Notes under the pieces: model-generated
What the model was told of the DNA's origin: nothing
What the model saw: the letters and a program-made list of their open reading frames with translations, nothing else
Database searches by the model: none
Shown: positions 35,640 to 48,360 of the stretch, piece after piece
Layout of the letters: every line of letters begins with the position of its first letter
Numbering within the stretch: position 1 is the stretch's first letter
Assembly: GCA_020002185.1 (NCBI GenBank)
Contig: CM034541.1
Coordinates: 32,446,813 to 32,510,812, forward strand
Reading direction: 5' to 3'
Length of the DNA stretch: 64,000 nucleotides
Source: Paraescarpia echinospica
Taxonomy: Eukaryota > Annelida > Polychaeta > Sabellida > Siboglinidae
Made by a program: the position numbers and the translations under genes

Positions 35640-36048
35640 GTGGTATTCAGTAGGTGTGACATACATTTTGTTCTCTATGTTTTAACAAAGGGCTAACATT
35701 GCCCTTTTGTGCTAAATTTTTTAACATTTTAACAAGATTGTCACCCCGAGAATTAACTCCAGATGGCAGGTGGAAAAAGTAGCCTTTTGGCTTATCGAGA
35801 GTCCAAGCCTTTTTACTACGTCTATCCTGCCCTTCTGAGGTACATGTCAATTTTATTTTTAAACATATTCACGCTACTAGCAATCACGCAATCAGCAGAT
35901 AATCTGTTTCAATTATTTACTGTCCTTTGTGAAAATGGGAACACTCATATATCTAATCTACACTGCTCCTTTACTAATGTAACTTCATGTCTCCTAGACC
36001 TTATACCTTTCTTAACTGAGAAAACTGAGAAAAGTATTTCTATCAATA
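35640..36048 (-). mobile_element. LINE C-terminal/3' part, left of the pogo insertion
   Basis: Minus-strand relics of the last LINE coding block: KEQC.LDI..., PIFTKDSK, an N..SADCVIASSVNMFKNKID-like stretch and the tail KKAWTLDKPKGYFFHLPSGV ... DNLVKMLKNLAQ. These continue the block right of the pogo element (37,262-37,480), so one LINE copy was split. Confidence 0.65.
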
Positions 36049-37261
36049 CCGTAAACCTCGCCTAAGTCGGATTCAATCGGACCGAGTGATTTAATCCGAG
36101 TTACGCGAAAATCCGACTTAGCCGAAGATGACATATCCCAGGCGCAAAAGGCTACCCTCTAAAAGCCCTTAGGTAACTGTGAATAACGCTTGAATGTGAC
36201 TGGATACTGCGGTAATTCTACATATGTTAATGTCTACAAGCAACATACAACATTATGCATTATTAGAGCAGTGTTGTGCTTCATTTTGGCACGAATATCT
36301 AAGGTCATAGCTTAATAATTATTATTGATTGTAAATGTCAGTCATCTTCTTTCTTATGATAATGGCCTCAAATAGTCAGCCAAGTCTTTGATTTCACTAG
36401 CATCAAACCAGAGTGTCTTAATTAGCGTCCATAAAGCAGCATGTGTGTCACTGAGTTTTGTTATTTTATATTCAAACACGGAGACTTCGTTGCCCGCATC
36501 ATCGCTCAGTAAACCAACCGTCTGCGGCGGTTGTTGTACGGTTTCAATGATCTGCTCGTTATTTGGAGTAGCCAACGTTTCTGCTGTCTCGTCCACGCCA
36601 ACACAGTCGTTCATTGTGCAAACAACATCTCCATACATTTCGTGGAGCTTATTCCGCACGTTTCTGAACGAACGAGCTGCTTCGTCTTCATCATCGTCTT
36701 GACGCTCAACGCCTTAGATGAATCCCGTTTTTGTAGGAGTTTAGAAGTGTTTCGGTTTCAGTTTGTTCTACGCTGGTTTCAGAGCAATGACGACGTCCAA
36801 CATAGTTGAACTTCTTGAGAAAATGGTGCGACTCCTTCTGATGCCTCTAGTCTCCTGGTGGTTAGGGTGTACCGGCAATGGAATGTCATGTTCTTGGTTA
36901 TACCAGCGTCCATTGGCTTGGCGATGCTAGTTGTATTAGATGAGTGAAGACGTGACACCTACGTACGTTGCTGTGGCTGTCTGGATTATTTTTTTGAATG
37001 GCCGTTTCACTTTTTTAGTTCATATGGTACATATACTCCAAACAATCACGTGATTTGGTTGAGTACTGCGATCCGACTTAGGCGAGGAAAAACACATAAT
37101 CTCGGATCAAATGGACCGACTCAGTTATTCCGAGTTAGGCGAAGATCCGACTTGCAGAATCCGACTTAGACGAAGATTTTTATGGGAAGTTCATTACAAA
37201 TCTACCGTTCTTCGAATTCTGTCCGAGTTTAGCGAAGATCCGACTTAGGCGAGGTTTACTG
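36049..37261. mobile_element. pogo/Tigger-type DNA transposon, about 1.2 kb, internally decayed
   Basis: Terminal inverted repeats: left CCGTAAACCTCGCCTAAGTC, right (inverted) CAGTAAACCTCGCCTAAGTC, flanked by TA on both sides (36,047-36,048 and 37,262-37,263). Multiple inner copies of CCGACTTAG and GTCGGAT occur near both ends. TA target duplications and such termini are typical of the pogo branch of IS630-Tc1-mariner. A minus-strand fragment at 36,354-36,660 (acidic, ending FDASEIKDLADYL) may be the transposase C-terminus. The DDE core is absent, so it is non-autonomous. Confidence 0.8.
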
Positions 37262-37263
37262 TA

Positions 37264-37690
37264 TTGTTTATAACCATTCAATATTTTAAACACTTTTTGT
37301 GATATCCTCTCAATCTCCTGGTGTCCAGTGTTGTCAAACTACATTCTCTTAGACGTATTTCGTAACTAAGATCTCTTAGTTTTAGTATCATTTTAGTCGC
37401 TCTCCTCTGTACTCTATCTAGCAAATCTATGAATTTCTTGCGATATGCCCTCCACGCTTCTATACAATATTCTCAATTAGGCCTAACTATTGTTTTGTAC
37501 AGCGGTATCATTACTTCTTTTTCCTTATATTTCGCCTAATTAATCCAAAGATTTGATTTCCCTTTGAAACTGCAATCCCGCACTGCTCTGAAACCTTAAT
37601 ATCAGCACACTAATTGTTAATCCTAAGTCTTTTTCTTTTACTGTAGTACTTAGCACAGTCCCCGTTGTATATTGTACATTTTCGTTCCTA
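37264..37690 (-). mobile_element. LINE RT C-terminus, right of the pogo insertion
   Basis: Minus strand: YCIEAWRAYRKKFIDLLDRV, QRRATKMILKLRDLSYEIRL and LTTLDTRRLRG, then a VFKILNGY-like relic against the TA target. It is the same family as 5,345-5,665. Confidence 0.75.
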
Positions 37691-37694
37691 TTGT

Positions 37695-37978
37695 ACACTG
37701 AATTTACGGTCGTGTCACATTACCTGCATCATGTGACACAAGCTGGCACATGACTGGCGGGATCTCCTGGTCAATGTCTCTGTACAATGAAGGCTTCCCC
37801 GTGTAGATGTTGATCTTTCTCCTATGCCAGGCCTAGGAGAAAGATCAAGGAGGCCATTAACATCTACAGGGGCAGCCTTCACTGAACAGAGACATTGGCC
37901 AGGAGCTCCCGCCAGTCATGTTTCAATTTGTATAAAATGACGCAGGTCATTCGACACGACCGTAAATTCAGTCTGCTG
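37695..37978. repeat. Imperfect foldback: two inverted copies of a retroelement C-terminal segment
   Basis: The left arm (37,695-37,835) and right arm (37,836-37,978) are inverse complements over about 140 bp. For example TGAATTTACGGTCGTGTC pairs with GACCGTAAATTCA, and TTGATCTTTCTCCTA pairs with TAGGAGAAAGATCAA. The right arm reads KIKEAINIYRGS then a SLNRD-like relic, the block downstream of GIY-YIG endonuclease domains in PLE-like ORFs. Origin as two head-to-head copies or as a foldback element is unresolved. Confidence 0.65.
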
Positions 37979-38059
37979 AAGAAGGCCACATACAGAAGAA
38001 AAACAAAAAAGTTTCTTGAGAGGTAAATATACTAAACATCTTGCTGGCATGTTTTATAT

Positions 38060-39010
38060 CACAAGTTCATTTTTTTATAGCTTCTCTTTGAATTTATAAT
38101 TTCAGTTGTATCTTGGTTAAGTGCTTCTTTATAAATGTTGTAGTCTTCGTAATTTCCAGGGCGTTTATATGACTTCCACATCATTTGTTTGTACTTAATT
38201 TTTCTAATGGCTTCTTTCGATGAGTGGACCGTTTCCCTTGTTTTCTCAATGGAACAAACTCATCGACGATGCACTCAATTTCACTCCTTAACATATTCCT
38301 GCATTATGTTGCTGTCTTATTCTTAAGGGTATTATTCCAGTCTATCTTTATTAAATATTTCCTCATGTCCTTATATATTCCTTTGTGGAAATTTCCCCTG
38401 CACTACTTTTTACTATTCCTTTCTGATTTTATTTTGATGATAAAATGTATATGGTTGTGATCTCTACTCCCCAGTGACTCGCATATCTTGACATTGTCAA
38501 CTAATTCATTCTGTGATGACAAAACTATGTCTAACACATTCTCACCCCTGGTTGGTTATGTTAACAAAGGAAGCTATCTTGTACTAACAATTTGCGGTCC
38601 TCAATCCGTGTACCCTGTAGATATTTCCATTGTATATGTCAATGTTTAAAATCCCCCATAATAATGCAATCCCGTTTGCTCACTTCCCTTTTAGCGTTTT
38701 GTACTTTTTCATTTTCTTGTATGTTTATGTTTTGACTTCGATAAACTAACCCAACCATTAAGTCGAGTTTCCTGTTACTATGTTACACCAAACAACTTAT
38801 TCGCAGTCTGCTTCTCTCTGAAATTGTATTCATAAGTCTGGTTATATTCTTTAATATATAAAATAACTCCTATTTTATCTTTCCTAAACATTACATAGCC
38901 TGTCAGTCCCGATTCGGTATTTGATGTATCAGTGTTGGCCCATCATTCAGTTATACCTATTATGTGAGGGTCAATATCTTCTACCATAATGCTAGTTCAC
39001 TTCTTTTTAA
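38060..39010 (-). mobile_element. LINE endonuclease and linker remnant
   Basis: Minus strand, right to left: a GLTGYVMFRKDK.GVILYIKE endonuclease block (about 38,830-38,910), scattered endonuclease relics, then the linker IVDEFVPLRKQGKRSTHRRK-like block (38,210-38,270). The RT core is missing between this and 37,690, where the foldback lies. It is probably part of the same LINE as the two previous fragments, internally deleted. Confidence 0.6.
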
Positions 39011-40460
<1,450 letters not shown>

Positions 40461-41070
40461 GAGTTAAAGCTTTGCCCAATATGCAACTTGAGACTATTGC
40501 GGGTGGGGTGACTTCCCGCAGATTAATCTTTTTCAGACCAGCTCTCATCGCAAATGGCGAACAGCTGCACGGTGGTTGACCTTTGATAAAATCCTATCAG
40601 TCAAGCGTTAGCAGGCCTTGAGAGGAAAACCATATATGGATACTCAGCTAGGGAGAACAGTGATATGCACATCATAATACTCTTATTCACATGGGTAGAA
40701 TAAATGAAAGAATACCAAGCACATAAATAAAAACATGCTTGTAATGTGTTGTGTTTTTACAGTGTATGAATTTGTCATCTATTTATACTGATAGGATACA
40801 TAAAATGACCTTATTTCACGTGATCTGTTTAATGTTCATGTTAATTACTAAAGTTACAACACTGATCAATGCTGTGTATTAGTTACAACCCGCTATAGCG
40901 AGACGTAAATTCTACATGTCAGGGTGAATCAGCAGAATATAAACAGGCGGTCTGCTTATATAATTATCATTATGTACTTATTAACTGATTCAATTTCACG
41001 ATTTGCTTACTATAATTAAATGATCTAACTCAATTGGTTTACAGCAAGTCAATCAAATTTGGCTGATGTG
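40461..41070. other. Intergenic, no gene seen
   Basis: AT-rich spacer. No motif recognised. Confidence 0.4.
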
Positions 41071-41077
41071 TGATGAT

Positions 41078-41730
41078 GAAGTGGACTAATATCTACCCTC
41101 ATCCCCTCTGGGATTAATCATGCCAGTTGTAATAAATAAATAAAACTACACGATAGCATCTATTCCTGGTTGGAAAACAATTGGATTGTATATTTGTATA
41201 TTATATTTCGGAAATTCCCTTGGTGGAAGGGCTTCACCTATCTGAACTAGAATTAAAATGTAGAGTTATTATAGCGTAGTACATGTATGACGTCATAATG
41301 ACGTTGTTATACCATAATTAAATATTCATTATGATATTTTCGGAAATAGTATTCAAATAGCTTTCCATCGATCCCTCATTTACTACGGTTTGTCTGATAT
41401 GCGTTAATGAAGTGGACTAATATCTATACCTACCCCTTCTTTGACTAATCATGCCAGTTGTAATAAATCATTAAAAACTACACGATGGCATCCATTCACA
41501 GGTAGATACAATTGGATTTTACATTTATATAACATGAATGTTTTGAAAACCATTGTCACAGAAATAATCTCGGTGGGAGGGTTTCATCTATCTGAACTAC
41601 GGACTAAAATGTCAAGTAATTTGTAGCACATGAATGAGGTCATAATGACGTCAGTACACTATAATTACATATTCATTATGACATCTTTAAAAAGAATATT
41701 CAAATACCTTTCCAAAGGTACCAGATCTGC
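41078..41730. repeat. Tandem duplication, unit about 331 bp
   Basis: GAAGTGGACTAATATCTA begins at 41,078 and again at 41,409. Both copies then share TAATCATGCCAGTTGTAATA, CTACACGAT, ATCTATCTGAACTA-like and GACGTCATAATGACGT-type sequence near their 3' ends. Divergence is roughly one base in six by eye. Confidence 0.85.
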
Positions 41731-41825
41731 TATAGTTCAATACCATCTTTTATTATAGAGTAAATATTATTTAGTATACAGCTGGTTGACATTCATAGCT
41801 ATACTGTGCCGACAGTATAGCTAGG

Positions 41826-42560
41826 AATTCATGTGCCGACGTACCACCAACATTGCCCCAATGATTGAATTTCAAGCTATTGCCAAGCTATGTCTGCCAA
41901 CGTACAGCCAATATTGGACCAAGATCGGCATTCCAAGCTACTGCCAATCTATGTTTGCCGACATACAGCCAACGTTGGCCAAAGGTTGGCATTCCAAACT
42001 ACTTCCATGCTATGTTTGCAGACACATAGCAAACATTGGCCCAAGGTTGGCATTCCATGCTACTGCCAAGCTATATTTGCCGAAGTACAGCCAATATTGG
42101 CCCAAAATTGGCATTCTAAGCTACTGCCAAGCAATGTTTGCCGACATACAGCCAGCGTTGGCCAAATGTTGAAATTCCAAACTACTTCCAAGCTATGTTT
42201 GCAGACACATACAAACATTGGCCCAAGGTTGGCATTCCAAGCTACTGCCAAGCTATATTTACCGATATATAGCAAACATTGGCCCAAGGTTGGCATTCCA
42301 TGCTACTGCCAAGCTATATTTGCCGACGTACAGCCAATACTGGCCCAAGGTTGGCATTCCAAGCTACTGCCAAGCTATGTTTGCCGACATACATTCAACA
42401 TGCAACATTGGCCCAAAGTTGGCATTCCAAACTACTTCCAAGCTATGCTTGCCGATATATAGCAAACGTTGGCTCAAGGTTGCCATTCAAAGCTACTGCC
42501 AAGCTATGTTTGTCGACATACAGCCAACATCGGCCCAATGTTGGCATTCCAAGCTTTAGG
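41826..42560. repeat. 61-bp tandem repeat array, about 12 copies
   Basis: The unit contains TTGGCCCAAGGTTGGCATTC and CAAGCTACTGCCAAGCTAT, then TTTGCCGACATACAGCC. Because 61 = 1 modulo 3, successive copies are read in rotating frames, which explains several overlapping long frames with almost the same repeated peptide on the plus strand. Indels (for example CAACATGCAACATTGG near 42,400) interrupt all of them. It lies 350 bp upstream of exon 1 copy B. Confidence 0.93.
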
Positions 42561-42740
42561 CTGTCGTCCTTTCCCAGTGTTGACCCAGTGCGGAAATGCT
42601 ATCTGGGCTGTGCTGTATAGGCACTGGGACTGCAGTGACTTATTGCCGTTAGTAGCATGGCTGTCACTGGCTCGTGCAACCGTCACTGTATCATGTGTCA
42701 ACTGATAGCGGCTTAGCGATCTTGTTCAACCGGCGTATTC

Positions 42741-42752
42741 TATTTATATACG
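42741..42752 (+). promoter_or_regulatory. Possible TATA box upstream of exon 1, copy B
   Basis: TTTATATACG lies about 165 bp before the ATG at 42,913 and 30-40 bp before the start of the region conserved between copies A and B. The equivalent position of copy A has only ACTATACAAG. Weak evidence. Confidence 0.3.
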
Positions 42753-42912
42753 ACCCTTGCACGTAGCAGTCTGCGATTCAACCTTCAATAGCAGTCTAAA
42801 CTTACTGATCGCCATTTGGCCTTATTTGTCGCCGTGGCAGAAGGTCAGAGAGGAATACGACTGACTTACGTTGTTACAGTTAAACAACTATCAAATCTGC
42901 GTTGAAGGCGTC

Positions 42913-43210
42913 ATGGCGAGAAGTGTTGTACTTGTGTGCATCCTGCTGATCGCCATAATTTTATACCAAACAGTCGGACAGAGTACTTCGAACGATCATG
43001 GCTGTGTGTACACGTTCAACGTGCCAACAAGCGACTGCAGCCAGACACAAGGCCCCACTGTCGACGTTGAGATATGGAAGAGCTCCGTGATCGCATTACA
43101 AGCTCAAGTCACGCAGATGGCGAGTGACATGAGAGCATTGCGTGAACACAATGACGAACAGGACAGTGAACTGCGAAACTTGAAGAAAGATCGTCCGAAC
43201 CGTGACCCAG
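42913..43210 (+). CDS. Collagen-C4-like paralogue, exon 1 (copy B)
   Basis: The ATG starts a signal peptide (VVLVCILLIAIILYQTVG). A Cys segment (CVYTFNVPTSDCSQ) and coiled-coil helix (IALQAQVTQMASDMRALREH, DEQDSELRNLKKD) follow, ending in a phase-1 donor CAG|GTAGGA at 43,210/43,211. It lacks one NKQMASD repeat present in copy A, a five-to-seven residue in-frame difference. No exon 2 or 3 equivalent is found between here and the right edge. Either the partner exons are beyond the window or this is an orphan duplicated first exon. The frame is intact. Confidence 0.75.
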
Positions 43211-43744
43211 GTAGGACCGACATCTTACTCACAAGACAAATACGTGTGACTGGTCTGAAAATCGTTTCTATTCGTACTGGTGTGCTAGTATATAATGTCT
43301 TTCCCTAAAATGTCGAACAATTCTTATAACACGTAACAACATTGATTTCATTACATGAAAATATGTTATTTATTGTCCCTACAGGGGAAATTCTCTCACA
43401 AACAACAGTGCTATATGTAAAGCGTTAATACAACAACACATCTACATGCAGAGGAAGTGAATTCAACCACAGTGTGATAGTACATAAAATATGCATCAGT
43501 AGGGGCCTAATGCCGTAAAATGACTTCAACTTTAATAAAATGAGATAAATTCTGACTTTTCTTTAGTAAAAGGACATTCCGTAATTCGATATCACATTTT
43601 TTGGGTGTGATTAATTGGATTCCGTACGAGGCGTTGACTATTCAGAAACAGGGTCAGTAACCCTGCACAGGGCGACTGGCTTGTCACGTCAGTCACGCCT
43701 GATCATCCCGGCTCGGCAACCGGTCGCGGTTGCCATCGTGTATG

Positions 43745-44150
43745 CGTGTATGGGGTCATATGTTCTAGTTACACTAAAGAAAAATGCAGTGTATTTTTGA
43801 GAAATTATTTTTTTACAAAATTCACATGCTTAAACATAAGTGCATTTGAGTAGGGAGATTTTCATGTGTGATTGTAGGAGGGGTTGACTGTAAAATGGTG
43901 GATTTCTAGATGATTTGAATAAGCGGAAGGATATTTGGCAGCAATTTGCCTGTGTGACCTGTTTGCGGAGTAATAAGTATGCAATTGTTGTTAAAATCTA
44001 TCGGCATGTCAATGAGATGATGGTAACAGCAGATGAGAAGTTTAAGACATTTTATAGGTCACGTTTTCTTATAATCAGACAAAACGTTAACATGGTCGCC
44101 TATGGGAAAACCAACAGTGGGCTGACCCCGTATGTGCCATGTACGAGCGG
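43745..44150. other. Spacer in duplication copy B, no gene seen
   Basis: An open stretch at 43,915-44,154 (NKRKDIWQQFACVTCLRSNK) has no family I recognise and is probably chance or a transposon relic. Confidence 0.35.
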
Positions 44151-44154
44151 CTAG

Positions 44155-45015
44155 TTCATCATCATCATCCTTTCTTGCTGATTATTCTGCCGCACTTTGG
44201 GGGTTGCGAGGAGTTAAGAATTGTTTTTTTTACCAAGAGAAGAATATCTAGAGAGTCAAACCCATAGAGAATATTCACTATAAAAATGTAAAATAGAAAT
44301 AAAACAAAACCCCAACAAAACAACCATATACAAATTAGTAAAATGTTCAACATATAAATACAAATATATAAATATAATATATTTATTTATTTGTTATAAA
44401 CAATTAAAATAAAACCCACACCCCTACATAATCTAACTATGGAGGATCTAGATTTGGATATGAGGCACTTGGGGAGGAAATGATGTTGCCTGTACTTGGT
44501 TCTACACTGGATCTGACAGAGCTGCTGTGAATATCCTCTTCTTTGTCTGATCGGGGCAGGAATGAGTTTGGAACGAGCTACTATTGCATCGTTTTAAGGA
44601 TTTTATATAGCATGGTCAATCTTGCCACCTTTCTGTGGTGCTGGAGGGAAGGCCATTTGAGTCTGTTGATCATTGTGGTGATGTCTTCTGGTATTGGTTG
44701 ACCACAAACCGAGCGGCTATTATCTGGACTCCCACGATCTTGTCAATGTTGCGCTGTGTGTAGGGGTCTCGTACTGTGTAGGCATACTCCAGTGTGGGAC
44801 GAACGAAAGTCTTGTATGCACACTCCATCACCTGGGTGGCGCTGATCTTGATGTTGCGACGTATGAAGCCTGGGTCTTGTTGGCTTTAGCACAGATGTTG
44901 TCAATGTGCTGGTCCCAGCTGAGGTCTCGGGTGATGGTAACGCTGAAATACTTGGCAGAGATGACAGTTGCCAAGGTACGGCCATGGAGTAGGTATTGGC
45001 ACTCTGCAGTTTAAT
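44155..45015 (-). mobile_element. LINE 3' fragment
   Basis: Minus strand: LATVISAKYFSVTITRDLSW and QHIDNICAKANKT (44,880-45,000), a decayed connection region, then IVARSKLIPAPIRQRRGYSQ near 44,540 and a 3' UTR ending in AT-rich sequence. 'K.lGVtI..dLsW..Hi.nI..KAnktLgfl' is the post-RT block of a common invertebrate LINE. 5' truncated and frameshifted. It accounts for much of the extra DNA in copy B. Confidence 0.8.
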
Positions 45016-45907
45016 TGTAGCCCAAGACAGGCCCGCACTTAGTAGTTAGTGCCCTGGCATGCAAAATATATCAAGCCAGCACTGCCCCAGGCCAGCAAAC
45101 TAGAATGTAGGCCCAAGCCCGACCGAGGCCCGCAAATAATTGTAAAATTTACTTTTGCGGCCAGGCCCGGCAGACAAAAGTGAATTTTACACCGGCCCTA
45201 GCGTAGGACGTAAGATCTTCGGCGCTTATTGGCTGAAAGCCTGATCCCTAACATCGCGCACATGCGTGCAAAAGTGTAAACATTAAGAAAACAGTTATCA
45301 AAAGTGGCTGACTTGACGTATTTTCCTGCGCTGTAGATGAACGTTTCATCAATTTCCCGTGTAAATGTATAATGGTCTTTTCAATTTTAAACACGTCTGG
45401 TGAATGTCTTGGCTTACAAAATCGTCATAAATTGACAACATAACCGGTTAGCCAGATTTATATGTTTGAGTACTCGCCACAGGGCACATGTCACCAGAAA
45501 AAGGCAGAATAGTTTATGCTGCCTTTTGATATATTGTAGGATATCAAGTAAATACGCCATTAATCAGATCACTAGGAGCAAAGAGCAAAAACGTGCAACA
45601 AAGGTTTTTAGTTTCAAATAAAAATTAATCAAACGTGCGTGAGCTATATGTTGGCATTGGACGCAGGATGTGACTTTCAGTATTGCCCCACGCCCAGTAT
45701 CACCGGTGATGTTATTCGAACATCGTGACATAAGTATTTCACTGAAATAAACTTTGATGGATCACTTTGTTTGCACTCTATTTTTTAATAACTGGTACTG
45801 GTTTGGAATATCGACTACATGCGTAACAACTTCTTTATATTTTTGTTATAACAGTATATAGATATATACATACATATATGTATGTATATATATATAGTGT
45901 AGTGGGG

Positions 45908-46205
45908 GCGCGATAGTGTAGTGGGGGCGCGCGATAATGTAGTGGTTAGCACATCCGCCTGACATGCCGGCGCCCCGAGTTCAATACTCGGACCGGGCAG
46001 GTATGGTATATTTGGTGTAAAAACCTGGCTCTCAACATTGGGGACTGTGTATCCCTCGTGACTTGGAGATCACGTTAATGTCGGTCCCGTCTCAAATTGG
46101 GACGTAAAAGAACCACTGAGGATGACCACCCAGCATAGAAAGGTCGGCTTGGCGATAATGTTCTGAAAAAGGCTGACTAGTTGAATGAGACCTCATAACA
46201 TCATA
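45908..46205 (+). mobile_element. tRNA-derived SINE, family B
   Basis: A-box-like ATGTAGTGGTTAGCACATCC and B-box-like CGAGTTCAATACTCGG about 35 nt apart are preceded by a partial duplication of the first 20 nt (GGGGGCGCGATAGTGTAGTG). The body follows (GTATCCCTCGTGACTTGGAG, GTCTCAAATTGGGACG) with a tail ATAACATCATAACATAG. Unrelated in body to family A. Confidence 0.75.
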
Positions 46206-46299
46206 ACATAGTAACCACAAAATATACAGACTAGTCAGTCAATAGAACGATGCCGAGTGCTGGAAACAACTAGAACAATATATATATGTGGTGCATCAT

Positions 46300-46960
46300 T
46301 TCATGACTATCTTAACAACAAAAATAAAAACAGCATGTTCTTAAATCCAGTAAGTGAACAAGAAGTCACTGGGATCATCAGTGCATGTAAAAACAACAGA
46401 GAGCAATGATATACATACGAAAATCATAAAAAAGTAATGCAATATATTACTATGCCATTAACAGCGATAGTTGACAAGTCTTTTGAAAGTGGAGTTTTTC
46501 CTTCCCGCATGAAAATAGCAAAAGGTATTCCTTTATTTAAAAATGGTTCTAAAACATAATTTGACAACTACACACCAATATTGCTGTTGTGCCAATTTTT
46601 CAAAATACTTGAAAAACTCTATAATAAAAAATTATAACAATTTATTGAAAAAAATTATATATTGTCCAACAGCCAGTATGGCTTTCGATCCTCAATGTCC
46701 ACTTCACATGCATTGCTTGACCTAATCGAAGAAATTAGTACGTCATTAGATACCAAAAAGCACACACTTGGTGTTTTTGTTGACCTAAAGAAAGCATTTG
46801 ACACCGTAAATCATTCAATATTACAAAAAAAACTAAATTTCGTGTTCGTGGAGTGACTGAGAAATGGGTGGAAAGTTATTCATGATACAAAAAACTCAGC
46901 AATGACCCTCGTAAAACAAAGCAACACTACATCACAACATCAAACCAAATAGCTCACGAA
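46300..46960 (+). mobile_element. LINE remnant (RT fingers and palm start)
   Basis: Fragments: NPVSEQEVTGIISACKNNRE (46,345), MKIAKGIPLFKNGSK, YGFRSSMSTSHALLDLIEEI (46,677-46,735) and LGVFVDLKKAFDTVNHSIL (46,769-46,822). After this the frame is lost and no YADD box is present. 5' and 3' truncated. Confidence 0.8.
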
Positions 46961-46989
46961 TTGCTGCTAAACGGACGCACCAAACAAAC

Positions 46990-48360
46990 AACACAAAGTA
47001 CGTCTCGATCGACAACGATATCCCGATGACCCGGGGCTTAGGAGATCGTTCAATGCAGCCGAAGGAGATGCTGGAATCAACGCATTGAAGAACGGCAAAG
47101 CTACATGCCTAGACCACATCCAAACTTATCAAACAGTTCGGACCGAAGGCAAGGAATTGGTTGCTGTGCTTTTTCAACAAATGCGTCACCAACAACAACA
47201 TTCCCATGGCAAAAGTAATGACAATCCTGAAACCAGGAAAAGACTCATGTGAGGCAAAGAGCTTTAGACCCATCTCCTTGCTGTGCCACGCCTACAAACT
47301 CTTCGAACGACTGATACTGGCTTCCGTCCAGGGAAATCAGCTGCTAAACCTGATAGAACAAATATATACAAATGACCAACCAATCCACCACGAAACTCGC
47401 AGCTTCATCAATGCAGACGACTTATGTTTAACATCTCAGGACAAAAACTGTCACAACTCACAACATCGAAATGACACTCACATCAGCGCTGGGAAACATG
47501 ACAAGATACTACAAAGTGAATTAAGTACGCACAAACCCATCCAAGACCAAGGGGTGTGCCTTCCATCTGAGGAACAGAGATGCAAAACGTCTACTGATTG
47601 TTACAAGGAATTACATCAAATTTGCGAACTGTCAACACCAGTGTATCTTCGTATCCACCTAGACAGAACACTGTCGTACAAAAGGCACATCTGTAAAACG
47701 AAACAGAAGGAATATGCACGGAACAACAACATCCGCAAACTTGCAAACTCGAAATGGAGAAGCAGAGCACCAACCCTAAGATCCATTTGCCTAGCTCTCT
47801 GATATTCCATCGCCGAGTACGCATGTGCTGTGTGGGCGAGATCAACACACGCAAACACACTCAACCCAGCCCTACACGACTGCTGCCGAATCATAACGGG
47901 TTGCCTGAAACCAACCAACACCGAGAGCATACACCTGCTGGCTGGCATAGTCCACCGGACATCATGTGGGCTGTTGCTAGCAACACAGAAAGAACAAGAC
48001 AAGAAACTGACGTAACACATCAACGACACAACCACATGCCTACTACGCGCCGATTTAAGTCATGGAAAGGCTTCATGAACAAAACGACAACGCTCAATTC
48101 ATCGCCCAGCAGCACCAGACTAGACATGGGGGAAACGCGACTGCAAGAAACACCAGCAGTCGTCAAAATGGGTTTACGACCAGCCGAATCCCTACCAGCA
48201 GGGTCTGACCAACTATGGCTCTGTTGGCGATCACTCAATCGCCTGCGCACCGGAGCATGTGACAGTGGAGAAGAACAGACATTGCCCCACCTACTCTGCT
48301 GCCGACTGTTGGACGATCTGTGTATACAGTGATTGCAGACATGTGGAAAGAAAATTACTA
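46990..48360 (+). mobile_element. LINE remnant with internal RT deletion
   Basis: Fragments in order: GINALKNGKATCLDHIQT, GPKARNWLLCFFNKCVTNNN, MAKVMTILKPGKDSCEAKSF and RPISLLCHAYKLFERLIL (47,150-47,320). The sequence then jumps to NADDLCLTSQ (47,415), so the central RT blocks are deleted. It resumes with LRIHLDRTLSYKRHICKTKQ, RSICLAL and YACAVWARSTHANTLN, then LHDCCRIITGCLKPTNTESI (47,645-47,930), and ends around 48,350 with NRLRTGACDSGEEQTLPHLL (a 'C..g..qT..HLL..C' zinc relic). The C-terminal zinc block suggests a Jockey/I-group element. Confidence 0.8.

Larger units (their letters stand above)
42770..45860. repeat. Segmental duplication, copy B
   Basis: Counterpart of 20,730-22,500. Matches run 42,770-43,740 and 45,030-45,860, separated by about 1.3 kb absent from copy A that contains a minus-strand LINE fragment. 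Confidence 0.85.

Noticed and set aside
41890..42462. 190-codon frame with repeated Cys/Trp-containing peptide
   Set aside because: Tandem 61-bp repeat, open in rotating phases, no start context or domain.
46185..46205. Link between the family B SINE tail (ATAAC repeats) and the GTTAT tail of the LINE at 56,205
   Set aside because: The repeats are on opposite strands relative to element orientation, so they do not support shared 3' ends.
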